Positions 25,664 to 34,173 of a DNA stretch of 64,000 bases are shown here, one piece after another (the stretch's first letter is position 1; each line of letters opens with the position of its first letter). Below the pieces are notes generated by a model. It made no database searches and was not told the origin of the DNA. It saw nothing but the letters and a program-made list of their open reading frames with translations. The stretch is from NCBI GenBank assembly GCA_041913045.1, contig JAYSGB010000018.1, positions 1 through 64,000 on the forward strand, read 5' to 3'. The stretch comes from CAMLOF01 sp041913045. Its GTDB lineage: Bacteria; Pseudomonadota; Gammaproteobacteria; Burkholderiales; Burkholderiaceae_C. The translations under genes were made by a program, and so were the position numbers.

Positions 25664-25924
25664 TCAGTCTTCGTGCATGTCGAACTTGCGGTCGATGTCG
25701 CCCATCTTCTTGGCGTACCAGAAGATCAGGGCGATGAAGATGTAGATGGAGCCCTGCTGGGCAAACCAGAAGCCGAGCGGATAACCGCCCAGGTGGATGC
25801 TGTTCAGCGCTGGCGCCAGGACGATCCCGGCGACATAGGAACAGATGAACCATATGACCAGCACCTTGGTCAGCAGTCCCAGCGTCGCGGACCAATAGGC
25901 CTTTGCATTGCTTTCACTTGACAT
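25664..25924 (-). CDS. DUF4212 small symporter subunit (module B)
   Basis: 86 residues from ATG 25924, nine bases after GAGGAG. Two membrane helices (about 16-36 and 44-66) with PLGFWFAQQGSIYIFIALIFWYAKKM and an acidic end RKFDMHED, all as in DUF4212 proteins, which are encoded before VC_2705-type symporters. First gene of the two-gene symporter B operon; the promoter must lie in the 158 bases between it and cobT (25925-26082), where I see AT-rich stretches but no confident hexamers. A further 22 in-frame codons upstream lack family resemblance and are rejected. Confidence 0.9.
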   Translation of the reverse strand: MSSESNAKAYWSATLGLLTKVLVIWFICSYVAGIVLAPALNSIHLGGYPLGFWFAQQGSIYIFIALIFWYAKKMGDIDRKFDMHED

Positions 25925-26082
25925 GAACGTCATCTCCTCAGAGTGATGCTTTTCTTTGGCGGTTTGACCCACCACGCTTGAACACCGCAAGGGGACTCGC
26001 GATATTGCACGACTGACTTTCAGCGCCGTTGCTTACAGCGAACTTATGAAATGACGTACCGTAGGCGAACATAGGGAAAGTC

Positions 26083-27153
26083 CTAGTGACCTTGTGCCTC
26101 CTGCGCCTGGCTGCCCGTCTCCCGCTGGGAAACACCAGCGGATTCGAAGCTGGCCATATCGCACAGAATGGCGCACGCTGACACCAGCAGCGGCCACGCC
26201 AGCGCCGCCCCCGAGCCTTCGCCCAGGCGCAGCCCCAGGTCCAGCAGCGGCTGTGCCTTGAGGTGCGCGAGCATGAGGGCATGGCCTCGCTCGCCCGACT
26301 GGTGGGCAAACACGCAGCGCTGCAGCACGTGCCGCTGCAGCTTTGATGCAACCAGTACGGCGGCAGTGGTAATGAAGCCGTCCACGACGATGACACGGCG
26401 CTCGGACGCGGCCTGCAACACGGCACCGGCCATGGACGCGATCTCGAACCCGCCAAAGGCTGCGAGCGCGTCCAGCGGCTCCGTGGCGTTACCGTGGCGC
26501 TGCAGCACCTCACGCAGGATGGTGATCTTGCGCTGCACCGCAGGCGCGTCAAGACCGGTGCCTGCGCCAGTGCAGTCAACAATGTCCAGGCCCGCCAGGC
26601 GCGCCATGAGCAGTGACGCGGCCGAGGTATTACCTATGCCCATTTCGCCCAGCAGCAGCGTGTTGCCGGGGAGTTGCCGCACCAGCTCGGCACCATTGGC
26701 CAGTGCCTGCGCGCATTGCGCGGCAGTCATGGCGGGCTGCTCGGAGGCATCTGCCGTGCCATGCGCCACCTTGCGCTGATGCAGGCCGTCGCGGGGGGCG
26801 AAGTCGTGGCGCACGCCGCAGTCCATCACCGTCAGACCAATGCCATGCTGGCGTGCCAGCACGCTCACCGCCGCGCCACCAGCCAGGAAGTTTTCAACCA
26901 TCTGCCAGGTCACGTCGCTGGGGTAGGCAGAGACGCCCTTTGCGGCTAGGCCGTGGTCACCCGCGAACACCACCAGTTGGGGGTTGGTCAACGCTGGGGC
27001 TTCCGTGCCCTGGATGGCGCCCAAGCGCAGCGCCAGCGACTCCAGACGCCCGAGCGACCCGAGTGGCTTGGTCTTCTGGTCAATCTTGCGTTGAAGCGCT
27101 TGCTCCAGCTGTGGACTGGAAATGTCGGGGACTGAGGGGATCTGGAAGGTCAT
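26083..27153 (-). CDS. cobT: Nicotinate-nucleotide:DMB phosphoribosyltransferase CobT
   Basis: 356 residues. The enzyme makes alpha-ribazole phosphate from nicotinate mononucleotide and dimethylbenzimidazole, the lower-ligand arm of cobalamin. Motifs: KTKPLGSLGRLE near residue 30, VVFAGDHGLAAKGVSAYP near 62, GEMGIGNTSAASLL near 168 and the GLRLGEGSGAAL-type end containing the catalytic Glu (LRLGEGSGAALAWPLL). ATG overlaps the cobQ stop (ATGA). It is the last gene of the cluster; cobS and the cobC phosphatase, which often follow, are absent. BluB, three genes upstream of cobQ, supplies its dimethylbenzimidazole substrate. Confidence 0.97.
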   Translation of the reverse strand: MTFQIPSVPDISSPQLEQALQRKIDQKTKPLGSLGRLESLALRLGAIQGTEAPALTNPQLVVFAGDHGLAAKGVSAYPSDVTWQMVENFLAGGAAVSVLARQHGIGLTVMDCGVRHDFAPRDGLHQRKVAHGTADASEQPAMTAAQCAQALANGAELVRQLPGNTLLLGEMGIGNTSAASLLMARLAGLDIVDCTGAGTGLDAPAVQRKITILREVLQRHGNATEPLDALAAFGGFEIASMAGAVLQAASERRVIVVDGFITTAAVLVASKLQRHVLQRCVFAHQSGERGHALMLAHLKAQPLLDLGLRLGEGSGAALAWPLLVSACAILCDMASFESAGVSQRETGSQAQEAQGH

Positions 27154-28670
27154 ACATGGCTCCGGTGCGGCTGTGAATGAGGTCTGTTGCTGATGAGTTC
27201 ATCGAGCACACCAGGGGCGGTGTGCTGGGCAAGATAGTCGGCAAGGTGGTTGAACACGCCATCCAGCGTGGGCGCGCTGGCGCCAAACAGTGCTTGCAGC
27301 ACGGCGGGGTCTTCAAACAGGCCGTGTAGGTACAAGCCCAGCACGTTACCCGCTTCGTTCTGCCAGGCCAGGCCAGGCAGCACCTCGTGCGCCTTCACCC
27401 CCTGGGCCACCATGGCCGGGTGCAGCGCCGTCTGCCCGTGGTGGATTTCGTAACCGCTGACGGCCACGCCATCGAGAGCGGCCCAAGGGCCGCCATGCAC
27501 CGACAAGGTGCCATGGCTGGGCTGCACGGTTTTGTCTTGCGCGAACGCCGTGACCAGCGGCAACAAGCCCAGGCCCGGTGCGTTGCTGGATTCAATGGAC
27601 TCAATGCCATGGGTGTCTATCAACGCCTCGCCCAACATCTGCAAACCACCGCAGATACCGAGCACCGCCCCACCCTTCTCGGCGTGGGCAGACACCGCCT
27701 GGTCCAGCCCCTGGGCGCGCAACCAGGCCAGATCGGCACCCGTGTGCTTGCTGCCGGGCAGAACGATCCAGTCAGCATGGGCCACATCTGCAGGGCTGCG
27801 TGCCCACACCAGGCGCACACCGGGTACGTTCTTCAGCGCCTGGAATTCGTCGAGGTTGCTGATGCGCGGATAAGCCACCACGGCCACGGTCAGGCGCAAG
27901 GCCCCGGCGGTGTGGGTGCGGTCGTCGAACACACCGTCTTCTTCCGGCAGGCCATGGCCGTAGAACATGGGCAAGGTGGCCACGGTGGGCACACCGGTCA
28001 GATCCTGCAACATCTGGGGGGCAGGCGCGAGCAGGCTGGCGTCACCCCGGAACTTGTTGAGCACAAAGCCGCGTATCAGTTGCCGTTCCTCGGCAGGCAA
28101 CAAGGCCCAAGTGCCGTACAGGTGGGCAAAGGCGCCGCCACGGTCGATGTCGCTGACCAGCAGACAGCGGGCCTGGGCATGGCGCGCCACGCGCATGTTG
28201 ACGATGTCGCTGGCGTGAAGATTGATTTCGGCGGGGGAACCTGCACCTTCGATGACGACGACGTCGTGGGTATCTCGCAGTTCGTCGAGTGCCTGGCGGA
28301 TTTGCGGCCACACGTGTTCGCTGCGCCCGCGCCAGGGCATGGCGGTGAGTTCAGGGTGAACCTGCCCCAGCAACACCACCTGGCTGCGGGTATCGGCCTC
28401 GGGCTTGAGCAGCAGCGGGTTCATGCGAACGTCAGGCATGGCGCGAGCCGCCAAGGCCTGAAAGTACTGCGCGGAGCCGATCTCGCCCCACTCGAAAGCA
28501 TCACCCCTACGCTGGCCAGTGACGACACGGGCGTTGTTGCTCATGTTCTGCGCCTTGAAGGGCGCCACTTTCAAACCTTGGCGTGCGTAGTGCCGGCAAA
28601 GAGCGGTGGTGAGCCAGCTCTTGCCTGCGCCGCTGGTGGTGCCCAGCACCATGATGCATTTGGCGGTCAT
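27150..28670 (-). CDS. cobQ: Cobyric acid synthase CobQ
   Basis: 506 residues. Amidates adenosylcobyrinic acid a,c-diamide at positions b, d, e and g using glutamine and ATP. The N-terminal synthetase domain carries a dethiobiotin-synthetase-like P-loop GTTSGAGKSWLTTALCRHY (about 10-28) and PFKAQNMSNNA. The C-terminal class I glutaminase domain has the nucleophile Cys in VLGICGGLQMLGE and a His in the GLYLHGLFED motif. ATG overlaps the cobD stop and its own stop overlaps the cobT ATG, so it is coupled on both sides. Confidence 0.97.
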   Translation of the reverse strand: MTAKCIMVLGTTSGAGKSWLTTALCRHYARQGLKVAPFKAQNMSNNARVVTGQRRGDAFEWGEIGSAQYFQALAARAMPDVRMNPLLLKPEADTRSQVVLLGQVHPELTAMPWRGRSEHVWPQIRQALDELRDTHDVVVIEGAGSPAEINLHASDIVNMRVARHAQARCLLVSDIDRGGAFAHLYGTWALLPAEERQLIRGFVLNKFRGDASLLAPAPQMLQDLTGVPTVATLPMFYGHGLPEEDGVFDDRTHTAGALRLTVAVVAYPRISNLDEFQALKNVPGVRLVWARSPADVAHADWIVLPGSKHTGADLAWLRAQGLDQAVSAHAEKGGAVLGICGGLQMLGEALIDTHGIESIESSNAPGLGLLPLVTAFAQDKTVQPSHGTLSVHGGPWAALDGVAVSGYEIHHGQTALHPAMVAQGVKAHEVLPGLAWQNEAGNVLGLYLHGLFEDPAVLQALFGASAPTLDGVFNHLADYLAQHTAPGVLDELISNRPHSQPHRSHV

Positions 28671-29656
28671 GTTCTGTGTTGTGCAGAGGAGGTTGGTGCG
28701 ACGACGCCTTGCAAGGCAGCCGCCAGGGCTTGCTGCGCCACGGGCGGCTGCACGCTCATGCGCCAGTAACCGGGCAGGCCGAAGGAAGTGGCGTCGCGCA
28801 GCTTGATACCCTGGCTGCGCAAGGCGTCAGGATCAATCGGCTCTGGTGGCCGGGCGCAGAAAAAGTTGGCATGGCTTGGCAGACAAGACCAGTTCAAGGC
28901 TTCCAAGGCTTCCCGCTGACTCATGCGCCAGCGCCTCAGCACGTCTCGCGAAGAGGCCAGCCAGCGTTGCACTGCAGGTAACGTCCAGGCTTGCAGCATG
29001 GCCACGGAATGAGCGCCGAGTGGCCACGACGGGCCCAGGGCCTCCATTTGAAGGGCGTCTTCCTCTGCCCCAGCAGGCGCAATCAGGTAAGCGCCGCGCA
29101 CGCCCGTCAGGCCCAGGGCCTTGTTGGGGGTCCATAGCTGCCAAACCTGCTGCAACTCATCGGTATTCAAAGCAGGCTGCCCATCCAGCCGCAGCGGTTC
29201 GTAGGCGCGGTCCAGCACGGTCACGCCCGGTTGGCCTGCACTGGCGTGTGGCTGCCACGCCTGGCCCAGGGGGCTGCTGGGCTCACAACCCCAGCGCAGG
29301 TCGGCTATTCCACCAGCCTGCAAGGTCATGCCCCAGGCCTGGGCCAGTTGGGCGTAGTCGCCATAGGCATGCTCCGGCACGGCTACCCTCTGCCCGCCGC
29401 GCCTGGCCACCCAGGCCGTGATGCGCGCAATCGCCTCGCTGCCACTGGCGGCAAGAACAATGCGCTCCAAAGCAACGCCGTGGAATTCCGCCAGGGCCGC
29501 GCGAAGGCTGGCGTATGTCGGGTCCGGGTAATGCGTGGGCTCTACAGCGCGCACGGCTTCCAGCGCCATGGTACAGGGTCCACAGGCGTTGGCGTTCGTG
29601 GAAAAGTCCCAGGCGGGAATGCCCAAAGCGTCGGGGCCACCGTGCACACGGCTCAT
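28667..29656 (-). CDS. cobD: Threonine-phosphate decarboxylase (cobalamin aminopropanol arm)
   Basis: 329 residues, a fold-type I PLP enzyme related to histidinol-phosphate aminotransferase. It decarboxylates L-threonine-O-3-phosphate to (R)-1-aminopropan-2-yl phosphate, joined to cobyric acid by CbiB. WDFSTNANACGP near residue 18, AASGSEAIARI near 69 and the PLP-lysine region TPNKALGLTGVRGAYLIAP fit the family. ATG 29656 overlaps the cbiB stop (ATGA); a 65-codon upstream extension lies in cbiB and is rejected. Called cobC in the Pseudomonas denitrificans naming scheme. Confidence 0.92.
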   Translation of the reverse strand: MSRVHGGPDALGIPAWDFSTNANACGPCTMALEAVRAVEPTHYPDPTYASLRAALAEFHGVALERIVLAASGSEAIARITAWVARRGGQRVAVPEHAYGDYAQLAQAWGMTLQAGGIADLRWGCEPSSPLGQAWQPHASAGQPGVTVLDRAYEPLRLDGQPALNTDELQQVWQLWTPNKALGLTGVRGAYLIAPAGAEEDALQMEALGPSWPLGAHSVAMLQAWTLPAVQRWLASSRDVLRRWRMSQREALEALNWSCLPSHANFFCARPPEPIDPDALRSQGIKLRDATSFGLPGYWRMSVQPPVAQQALAAALQGVVAPTSSAQHRT

Positions 29657-30648
29657 GACAAGGTTCCTATCCAAATGCTCAAGGGGGCGAGTATGCACAG
29701 CGCAGCAAGCCACCTCACCACACGGCCAGCCAACCTGATTGCCTGCCCCACATGCGCGGATCCAGGCTCCACACCATTGGCATTGAGCACATAAACCCCG
29801 GGCTTGCCCAGGCGGACGCCCAGCGCCAGCGCCATGGTGGCCATGGGCCAACCACCGTTGGGCGAAGGTGTAGCTGCAGCCTCACGCGGCAAGCGGGCCC
29901 ATTGTGGGCTTGGGGCCCCTGCACCACGGCCAGCCAACCACAGCAGCCCAGCCGTCAGGCGCGCGGGCAGCCAGGACAAAACATCATCGGCCCGGGCCGC
30001 CCACTTGCCCGCCCAGGTCCAGACACGCCCCTGCCGCTCGCCCCGGTAACCCCACATGGCGTCTGCCGTGTTGGCCATGCGGTACAGCGCCGCGCCTGGC
30101 AAACCGGCCATCAGGAACCAAAATACCGGGGCCACCACAGAATCGTTCAAGTTCTCGGCCAGCGTTTCTATGGCTGTCTCGCGGACTTCACTCGCGGTGA
30201 GCTGGCTCACGTCGCGGCTGCACAGCCACGACAGGCGTTCGCGGCCTGCCTGCAACGATTGTTCAAGTGCAACGTCCACAGCGGCCACCTCGGTGCGCAA
30301 CATGCGCCAGGCCAGTAGCGGCTTGAAGCACAGACCCAACAGCAAGGCTTGCACCCAGGCAGCCCCCTGCAACAGCAAGGCCTGCAAAGCGAAGGCCACG
30401 GCGCAAACCACCAAAGCCAGGCACAACCAGGCAAGCGCACCACGCACGAACGGCCCAGTCGCCGCGCTCTCATGGCGTCCAACCACAGGCGCGGCCCAGC
30501 GGCCCATGCGCTCCAGCGCGTTGCCCATCCACACAACGGGGTGCCAACGCACGGGCGGCTCACCCCACCAGCGGTCCACGGCCAGGGCCACGAGTACTGC
30601 AACAGCCAGCACACCGAAGCTTGGCAACAGCAGCGCGCCATAGCTCAC
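29653..30648 (-). CDS. cbiB: Adenosylcobinamide-phosphate synthase CbiB
   Basis: 331-residue integral membrane protein with about four to five helices. It attaches aminopropanol phosphate to adenosylcobyric acid. Typical pieces: VLVALAVDRWWGEPPVRWHPVVWMGNALE at the N-terminus, then SRDVSQLTASEVRETAIETLAENLNDSVVAPVFWF and ALYRMANTADAMWGYRG in the middle. GTG 30648 overlaps the bluB stop (GTGA), so the start is set there instead of at an ATG 54 bases upstream within bluB. Coupled to cobD downstream. Named cobD in the Pseudomonas scheme. Confidence 0.94.
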   Translation of the reverse strand: MSYGALLLPSFGVLAVAVLVALAVDRWWGEPPVRWHPVVWMGNALERMGRWAAPVVGRHESAATGPFVRGALAWLCLALVVCAVAFALQALLLQGAAWVQALLLGLCFKPLLAWRMLRTEVAAVDVALEQSLQAGRERLSWLCSRDVSQLTASEVRETAIETLAENLNDSVVAPVFWFLMAGLPGAALYRMANTADAMWGYRGERQGRVWTWAGKWAARADDVLSWLPARLTAGLLWLAGRGAGAPSPQWARLPREAAATPSPNGGWPMATMALALGVRLGKPGVYVLNANGVEPGSAHVGQAIRLAGRVVRWLAALCILAPLSIWIGTLS

Positions 30649-31373
30649 GTTGCAGTCCCTAACTCGGCATTGGCTGCAAACAGTTGGCTCTGCTCGCCCC
30701 AAGTGTCGTCAAACACCAACCCCTCCAATGGCTCACGGCAGGCCCAGCGTGCCTGCTCCAGCATGGGCTGCGCGTAATACCCCTGCACAGGCCCCAGGCA
30801 GAGGATGGCTATGGGCTCCGCCCCATCGGGCAGCCCCAGCACCATGGCCAGCTCAGCCGGTTCAAACAAGGAAACCCACCCCATGCCCAGCCCTTCGGCA
30901 CGGGCTGCAAGCCACAGGTTCTGTATGGCACAGGCGGCAGACGCCAGATCCATGGCAGGCATGGTTCGCCTGCCAAAAACGTGTTTGTCACGCCCTTCGG
31001 CCAAAGACACGACCAGCACCTCGGCAGCATCCAGCACACCTTGGACCTTCAGGCGCATGAAATCGTCCCGCCGTTCGCCTAGGGCCTGTGCCGTACGCTG
31101 GCGTTCAAGCTCCACCAGCGCGTGCAGGCGCTCTCGCGTGGCGCGTTGGGTCACCCTGACGAAGCGCCACGGCTGCATGAAGCCGACGCTGGGCGCGAAG
31201 TGGGCCGCCCACAACAGGCGGCGCAGCACTTCCGGCGCCACGGTTCCGCCAGTGAAATGCCGCATGTCGCGCCGCTCGCGGATGGCGTGATAGACGGCCT
31301 CCGCTTCCTGAGCGGAAAAAGGCTGCGCCGGAGCCCACTGCAGGGAGGACATGGGCTGATCGTCAGCACTCAC
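30645..31373 (-). CDS. bluB: 5,6-dimethylbenzimidazole synthase BluB
   Basis: 242-residue flavin destructase of the nitroreductase fold. BluB breaks down reduced FMN with oxygen to give dimethylbenzimidazole, the cobalamin lower ligand, so the cell can make it aerobically. Motifs: YHAIRERRDMRHFTGGTV near residue 28, LLWAAHFAPSVGFMQPWRFV near 53 and GLGMGWVSLFEPAEL near 175. GTG 31373 overlaps the stop of the DUF1636 gene (GTGA); ATG 31352 is an alternative. Stop overlaps cbiB. Its presence in the operon pairs with cobT. Confidence 0.95.
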   Translation of the reverse strand: MSADDQPMSSLQWAPAQPFSAQEAEAVYHAIRERRDMRHFTGGTVAPEVLRRLLWAAHFAPSVGFMQPWRFVRVTQRATRERLHALVELERQRTAQALGERRDDFMRLKVQGVLDAAEVLVVSLAEGRDKHVFGRRTMPAMDLASAACAIQNLWLAARAEGLGMGWVSLFEPAELAMVLGLPDGAEPIAILCLGPVQGYYAQPMLEQARWACREPLEGLVFDDTWGEQSQLFAANAELGTAT

Positions 31374-31780
31374 AGCAGTGCGGGCTCAAGTGGGGGCGGC
31401 AGCTTGGCCAGAATGCCGTTGCGCAGGCCCTCGGGCCGCTCACCCCTTGCAAGCGTTCCGTCCGGGGCATCGACATGCATCCGCGCGCATGCCAGTACCT
31501 GCTCTGCCAATCCGGCGCTTGGCGTCAAATCGCCGAACAGGTAGCTGTGTTTGCCTGGTGCCTGGAACGCCACGGTGCATGCGCGTGAGCAGCTGTTCAG
31601 GCAGGCCATGCCGCGTACCCGCACGCGGCTCCATTGACCGGTTGCATCCGTGCAATGGACTGCCTGAACAGCTTCCAGCAGCAGAGCCCCGGCGGCAGGC
31701 TCATCGCGCGAGCCCCCTGCAGGCCTGCAAGTGGTGCAGACGATCAGCTCTGTGACGGGAAAGGAAGACGTGTGTGTCAT
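31370..31780 (-). CDS. DUF1636 ferredoxin-like metal-binding protein
   Basis: 136 residues with a thioredoxin-like [2Fe-2S] ferredoxin look: CTTCRPAG at the N-terminus and GMACLNSCSRACTVAFQAPGKHSYLFG in the middle, giving Cys15, Cys18 and three more. Such DUF1636 proteins recur in proteobacterial cobalamin clusters; a role as electron donor for corrin reduction or BluB is possible but unproven. It begins 20 bases after cobO and overlaps bluB (GTGA). No signal peptide. Confidence 0.85.
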   Translation of the reverse strand: MTHTSSFPVTELIVCTTCRPAGGSRDEPAAGALLLEAVQAVHCTDATGQWSRVRVRGMACLNSCSRACTVAFQAPGKHSYLFGDLTPSAGLAEQVLACARMHVDAPDGTLARGERPEGLRNGILAKLPPPLEPALL

Positions 31781-31800
31781 GGAAATCCGGCTTCGGTATG

Positions 31801-32370
31801 TCAGTCCTCAATGCCGCGCTGCGCGGGCACACCGGCCTGGAAGTGATGTTTGACCAGCGTCATCTCGGTCACCGTGTCGGCCAACTCGATCAACTCGGCC
31901 GGGGCGTTGCGCCCGGTCAGCACCACATTGACGTGCGAAGGCCGTTCCCGCAGACACGCCAGCACCGGCTCCAGGGGAATCCAGCCGTAACGCAGCGGGT
32001 AGGTGATCTCGTCCAGCACCACCATGGAATGCTCGCCCGCGCGGATCGTGGCCTCGGCCCTGGCCCAGCCTTCCTGCGCCAACTGGGCGGAATGGTCCAG
32101 GTCGCGGCTTTTCCAGCTGAAGCCATCACCCAGCCCTTCGATGGGAATGCCCAACTGCTCGAACACGCGATGCTCGCCAAAGCGTGCCGTGGGCACCTTC
32201 ATGAACTGATAGACCTTCACGGCCTTGCCCCGGCCATGAGCCCTGACGGCCAACCCAAATGCCGCCGTGCTCTTGCCCTTGCCGTTACCGGTGTGAACGA
32301 TGACCAGGCCCCGGCGCTCGCCCTCGGGTTTTTCGTAGCGCTTGTCGGTAGGCGGTGTTTCGATTTCCAT
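31801..32370 (-). CDS. cobO: Corrinoid adenosyltransferase CobO/BtuR
   Basis: 189 residues from ATG 32370, seven bases after AGGAA. P-loop VHTGNGKGKSTAAFGLAVRA at about 24-43, then KVYQFMK and VVLDEITYPLRYGW, all CobO/BtuR hallmarks. It transfers the 5'-deoxyadenosyl group of ATP to the cobalt of corrinoids, giving adenosylcobamides, and serves both salvage and synthesis. It starts 20 bases after btuD and is followed by the DUF1636 gene, which might supply electrons to reduce the corrinoid. ATG 42 bases upstream lies in btuD and is rejected. Confidence 0.96.
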   Translation of the reverse strand: MEIETPPTDKRYEKPEGERRGLVIVHTGNGKGKSTAAFGLAVRAHGRGKAVKVYQFMKVPTARFGEHRVFEQLGIPIEGLGDGFSWKSRDLDHSAQLAQEGWARAEATIRAGEHSMVVLDEITYPLRYGWIPLEPVLACLRERPSHVNVVLTGRNAPAELIELADTVTEMTLVKHHFQAGVPAQRGIED

Positions 32371-32390
32371 CTTGTATTCCTGTGTTCTGT

Positions 32391-33164
32391 TCAGCGCGGT
32401 AGAGCCACCCATTGGCCCTGCAGCGGCAGGATGCTGATGCGGTGGTCAAAAACCGCTTCCAGCACCCGGTGGGTTTGAGGGTCGTCGCAGCGCCCGTGGC
32501 CGCACACCCGCCCCTGCGCCATCACGACCATGTCGTCAGCGTGCAAGGCGAACGATATTTCGTGCAGCACACTCACCACGGTCTTGCCCTCGTCCACCAG
32601 CGCCCGCACCAGTTGCAGCCAATCGGCTTGGTGCGGGGGGTCCAGGTTGGCCAACGGCTCGTCCATCAGCAGTACTTGAGCCTCCACCGCCAGGGCCCGG
32701 GCCAGCAGCACACGCTGGCGCTCCCCGCCAGAAAGCGCCGCCAAGGGCCGGTCACGCCATTCCCAGGCCTGGGTGGCACGCAGCGACCGCTCTGCGGCGG
32801 ACAGGTCAGCCGCGCTGGGTGGTGCCAACCACCCCTGATGCGGCAGTCGGCCCAGCATCACCACGTCGTGCACGGTCAGGTCGTCGCTGGCAGATTCGTT
32901 CTGACCCAGCCAAGAAAGCTGCCGCGCGCGTTCGCGGTGCGGAACGTCGCGCAAAGGTCTGCCCAACAGATTCACCTGCCCTTGTGCCACGCCGTGCGGC
33001 AGCAGTCCGGCCAGCGCCTTGAGCAACGTGGACTTGCCTGCGCCGTTGGGCCCCACCAAGGCGGTCCATCGCCCTTGTTCAATCGCCAAATCGATGCCGT
33101 GCAGCACTTCGCTGCGGCCCAACGTGGCGCGCACCCCGCTGGCTTCAATCGCATAGCGGTTCAT
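32391..33164 (-). CDS. btuD: Cobalamin ABC transporter ATP-binding protein BtuD
   Basis: 257 residues. Walker A GPNGAGKSTLLKALAG near residue 38, Q-loop LGQNESASDDLTV, signature LSGGERQRVLLARAL, Walker B VLLMDEPLANLDPPHQ and the H-loop His in SVLHEISFAL. ATG 33164 overlaps the btuC stop (ATGA), so the start is certain to a few codons. With BtuC and BtuF it moves corrinoids from the periplasm to the cytoplasm. FecCD-type haem or siderophore transporters look alike, but the cobalamin operon decides the call. Confidence 0.94.
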   Translation of the reverse strand: MNRYAIEASGVRATLGRSEVLHGIDLAIEQGRWTALVGPNGAGKSTLLKALAGLLPHGVAQGQVNLLGRPLRDVPHRERARQLSWLGQNESASDDLTVHDVVMLGRLPHQGWLAPPSAADLSAAERSLRATQAWEWRDRPLAALSGGERQRVLLARALAVEAQVLLMDEPLANLDPPHQADWLQLVRALVDEGKTVVSVLHEISFALHADDMVVMAQGRVCGHGRCDDPQTHRVLEAVFDHRISILPLQGQWVALPR

Positions 33165-34159
33165 CGCCAGCCCCCTCGGCCTTGACCCCGGTACATCAAC
33201 CACAGCAGGTAGCCGCCACCCAGCACCGCCATGAGCACACCCACCGGCAATTCCTGGGGGGCCAGCACGGCGCGCGCCAGCACGTCGGCCCCCAGCAGCA
33301 AGGCTCCACCCGCCAATGCGGACAGCAGTACCAGCCGGTTGTGGGTCGTCTTCACCACCGAACGCACCAAGTGCGGCGCAGCAAGCCCCACGAAGGCAAT
33401 CAGCCCCGTCTGTGCCACCGCCGTGCCCGTGGCCAGTGCCAGCACCGCCACCAGTGCGGCACGCATGGGCGCCAGTGGCAACCCCAGGCTCTGCGCCGTG
33501 GACTCGCCCAGGCTCAGGCCATCAAGCACGCGGCTCAAGCCCACTGCCGCCACAGCGCAAAGCATCAGCAACACGGCCATCACACCCGCCGCACTCCAAC
33601 CCACAAAGCCCGTGGAGCCCAGCATGAAAGCCTGCATGGCCTGCAACACGTCCGGGTGTGTGAGCATGACGAGCGACGTCATGGCACCCAGCACCACCCC
33701 CACAATGACACCAGCCAGCAAAAGGCGCAGGCTGTGCTGCACGCCCTGCGCCAGCACCAGCGTGAGCAACACGGCTGCCACGGCACCGGCAAACGCCGCC
33801 CCGGTAAGCCCCAGCCGCAACACCCAGGCGGTGGCGAACGGGCTGCCGCCAAAAAGTGCCAAGGCCAACGCCACAGCCAAAGATGCGCCCGAGGCGCTAC
33901 CCAACAAGTACGGATCTGCCAGCGGGTTGCGGAACAAACCTTGCGCAACCGCTCCAGCCAGACCAAGGAGCGCGCCAGCCAGCCAGGCCCCCAGCGAGCG
34001 TGGCAAGCGGATGTCCCAGACTATCTGTGCGGCCACGGGGTCTTGCCACATGGCCCGTAGGCTGTCCAGCCCCGTGCTGCCGACACTGGTTCCCAGAACC
34101 ATCAATATGGCGGCTGCGGACACCAGAACGGCACTCAGCCACCAGGCACGGCGAGCCAT
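33161..34159 (-). CDS. btuC: Cobalamin ABC transporter permease BtuC
   Basis: 332-residue FecCD-family permease with about ten helices. Family motifs: IRLPRSLGAWLAGALLGLAGAVAQGLFRNPLADPYLLGSASGAS, LGLPLAPMRAALVAVLALATG and IAFVGLAAPHLVRSVVKTTHN, the coupling helix region. ATG 34159 has GGGG about nine bases upstream; GTG 34177, which overlaps the btuF stop (GTGA), is an equal alternative adding six residues. Coupled to btuD by a four-base overlap. Forms the inner-membrane channel for corrinoid import. Confidence 0.94.
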   Translation of the reverse strand: MARRAWWLSAVLVSAAAILMVLGTSVGSTGLDSLRAMWQDPVAAQIVWDIRLPRSLGAWLAGALLGLAGAVAQGLFRNPLADPYLLGSASGASLAVALALALFGGSPFATAWVLRLGLTGAAFAGAVAAVLLTLVLAQGVQHSLRLLLAGVIVGVVLGAMTSLVMLTHPDVLQAMQAFMLGSTGFVGWSAAGVMAVLLMLCAVAAVGLSRVLDGLSLGESTAQSLGLPLAPMRAALVAVLALATGTAVAQTGLIAFVGLAAPHLVRSVVKTTHNRLVLLSALAGGALLLGADVLARAVLAPQELPVGVLMAVLGGGYLLWLMYRGQGRGGWR

Positions 34160-34173
34160 CGGCGACACCCCAC

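Noticed and set aside
21559..25745. Long plus-strand frames (642 and 669 codons) opposite kinase B and symporter B
   Set aside because: His/Gln/Gly-rich translations complementary to membrane-protein codons, with no start signals and no known domains.
27387..28769. 460-codon plus-strand frame opposite cobQ
   Set aside because: Antisense to a clear cobyric acid synthase; no motif support.
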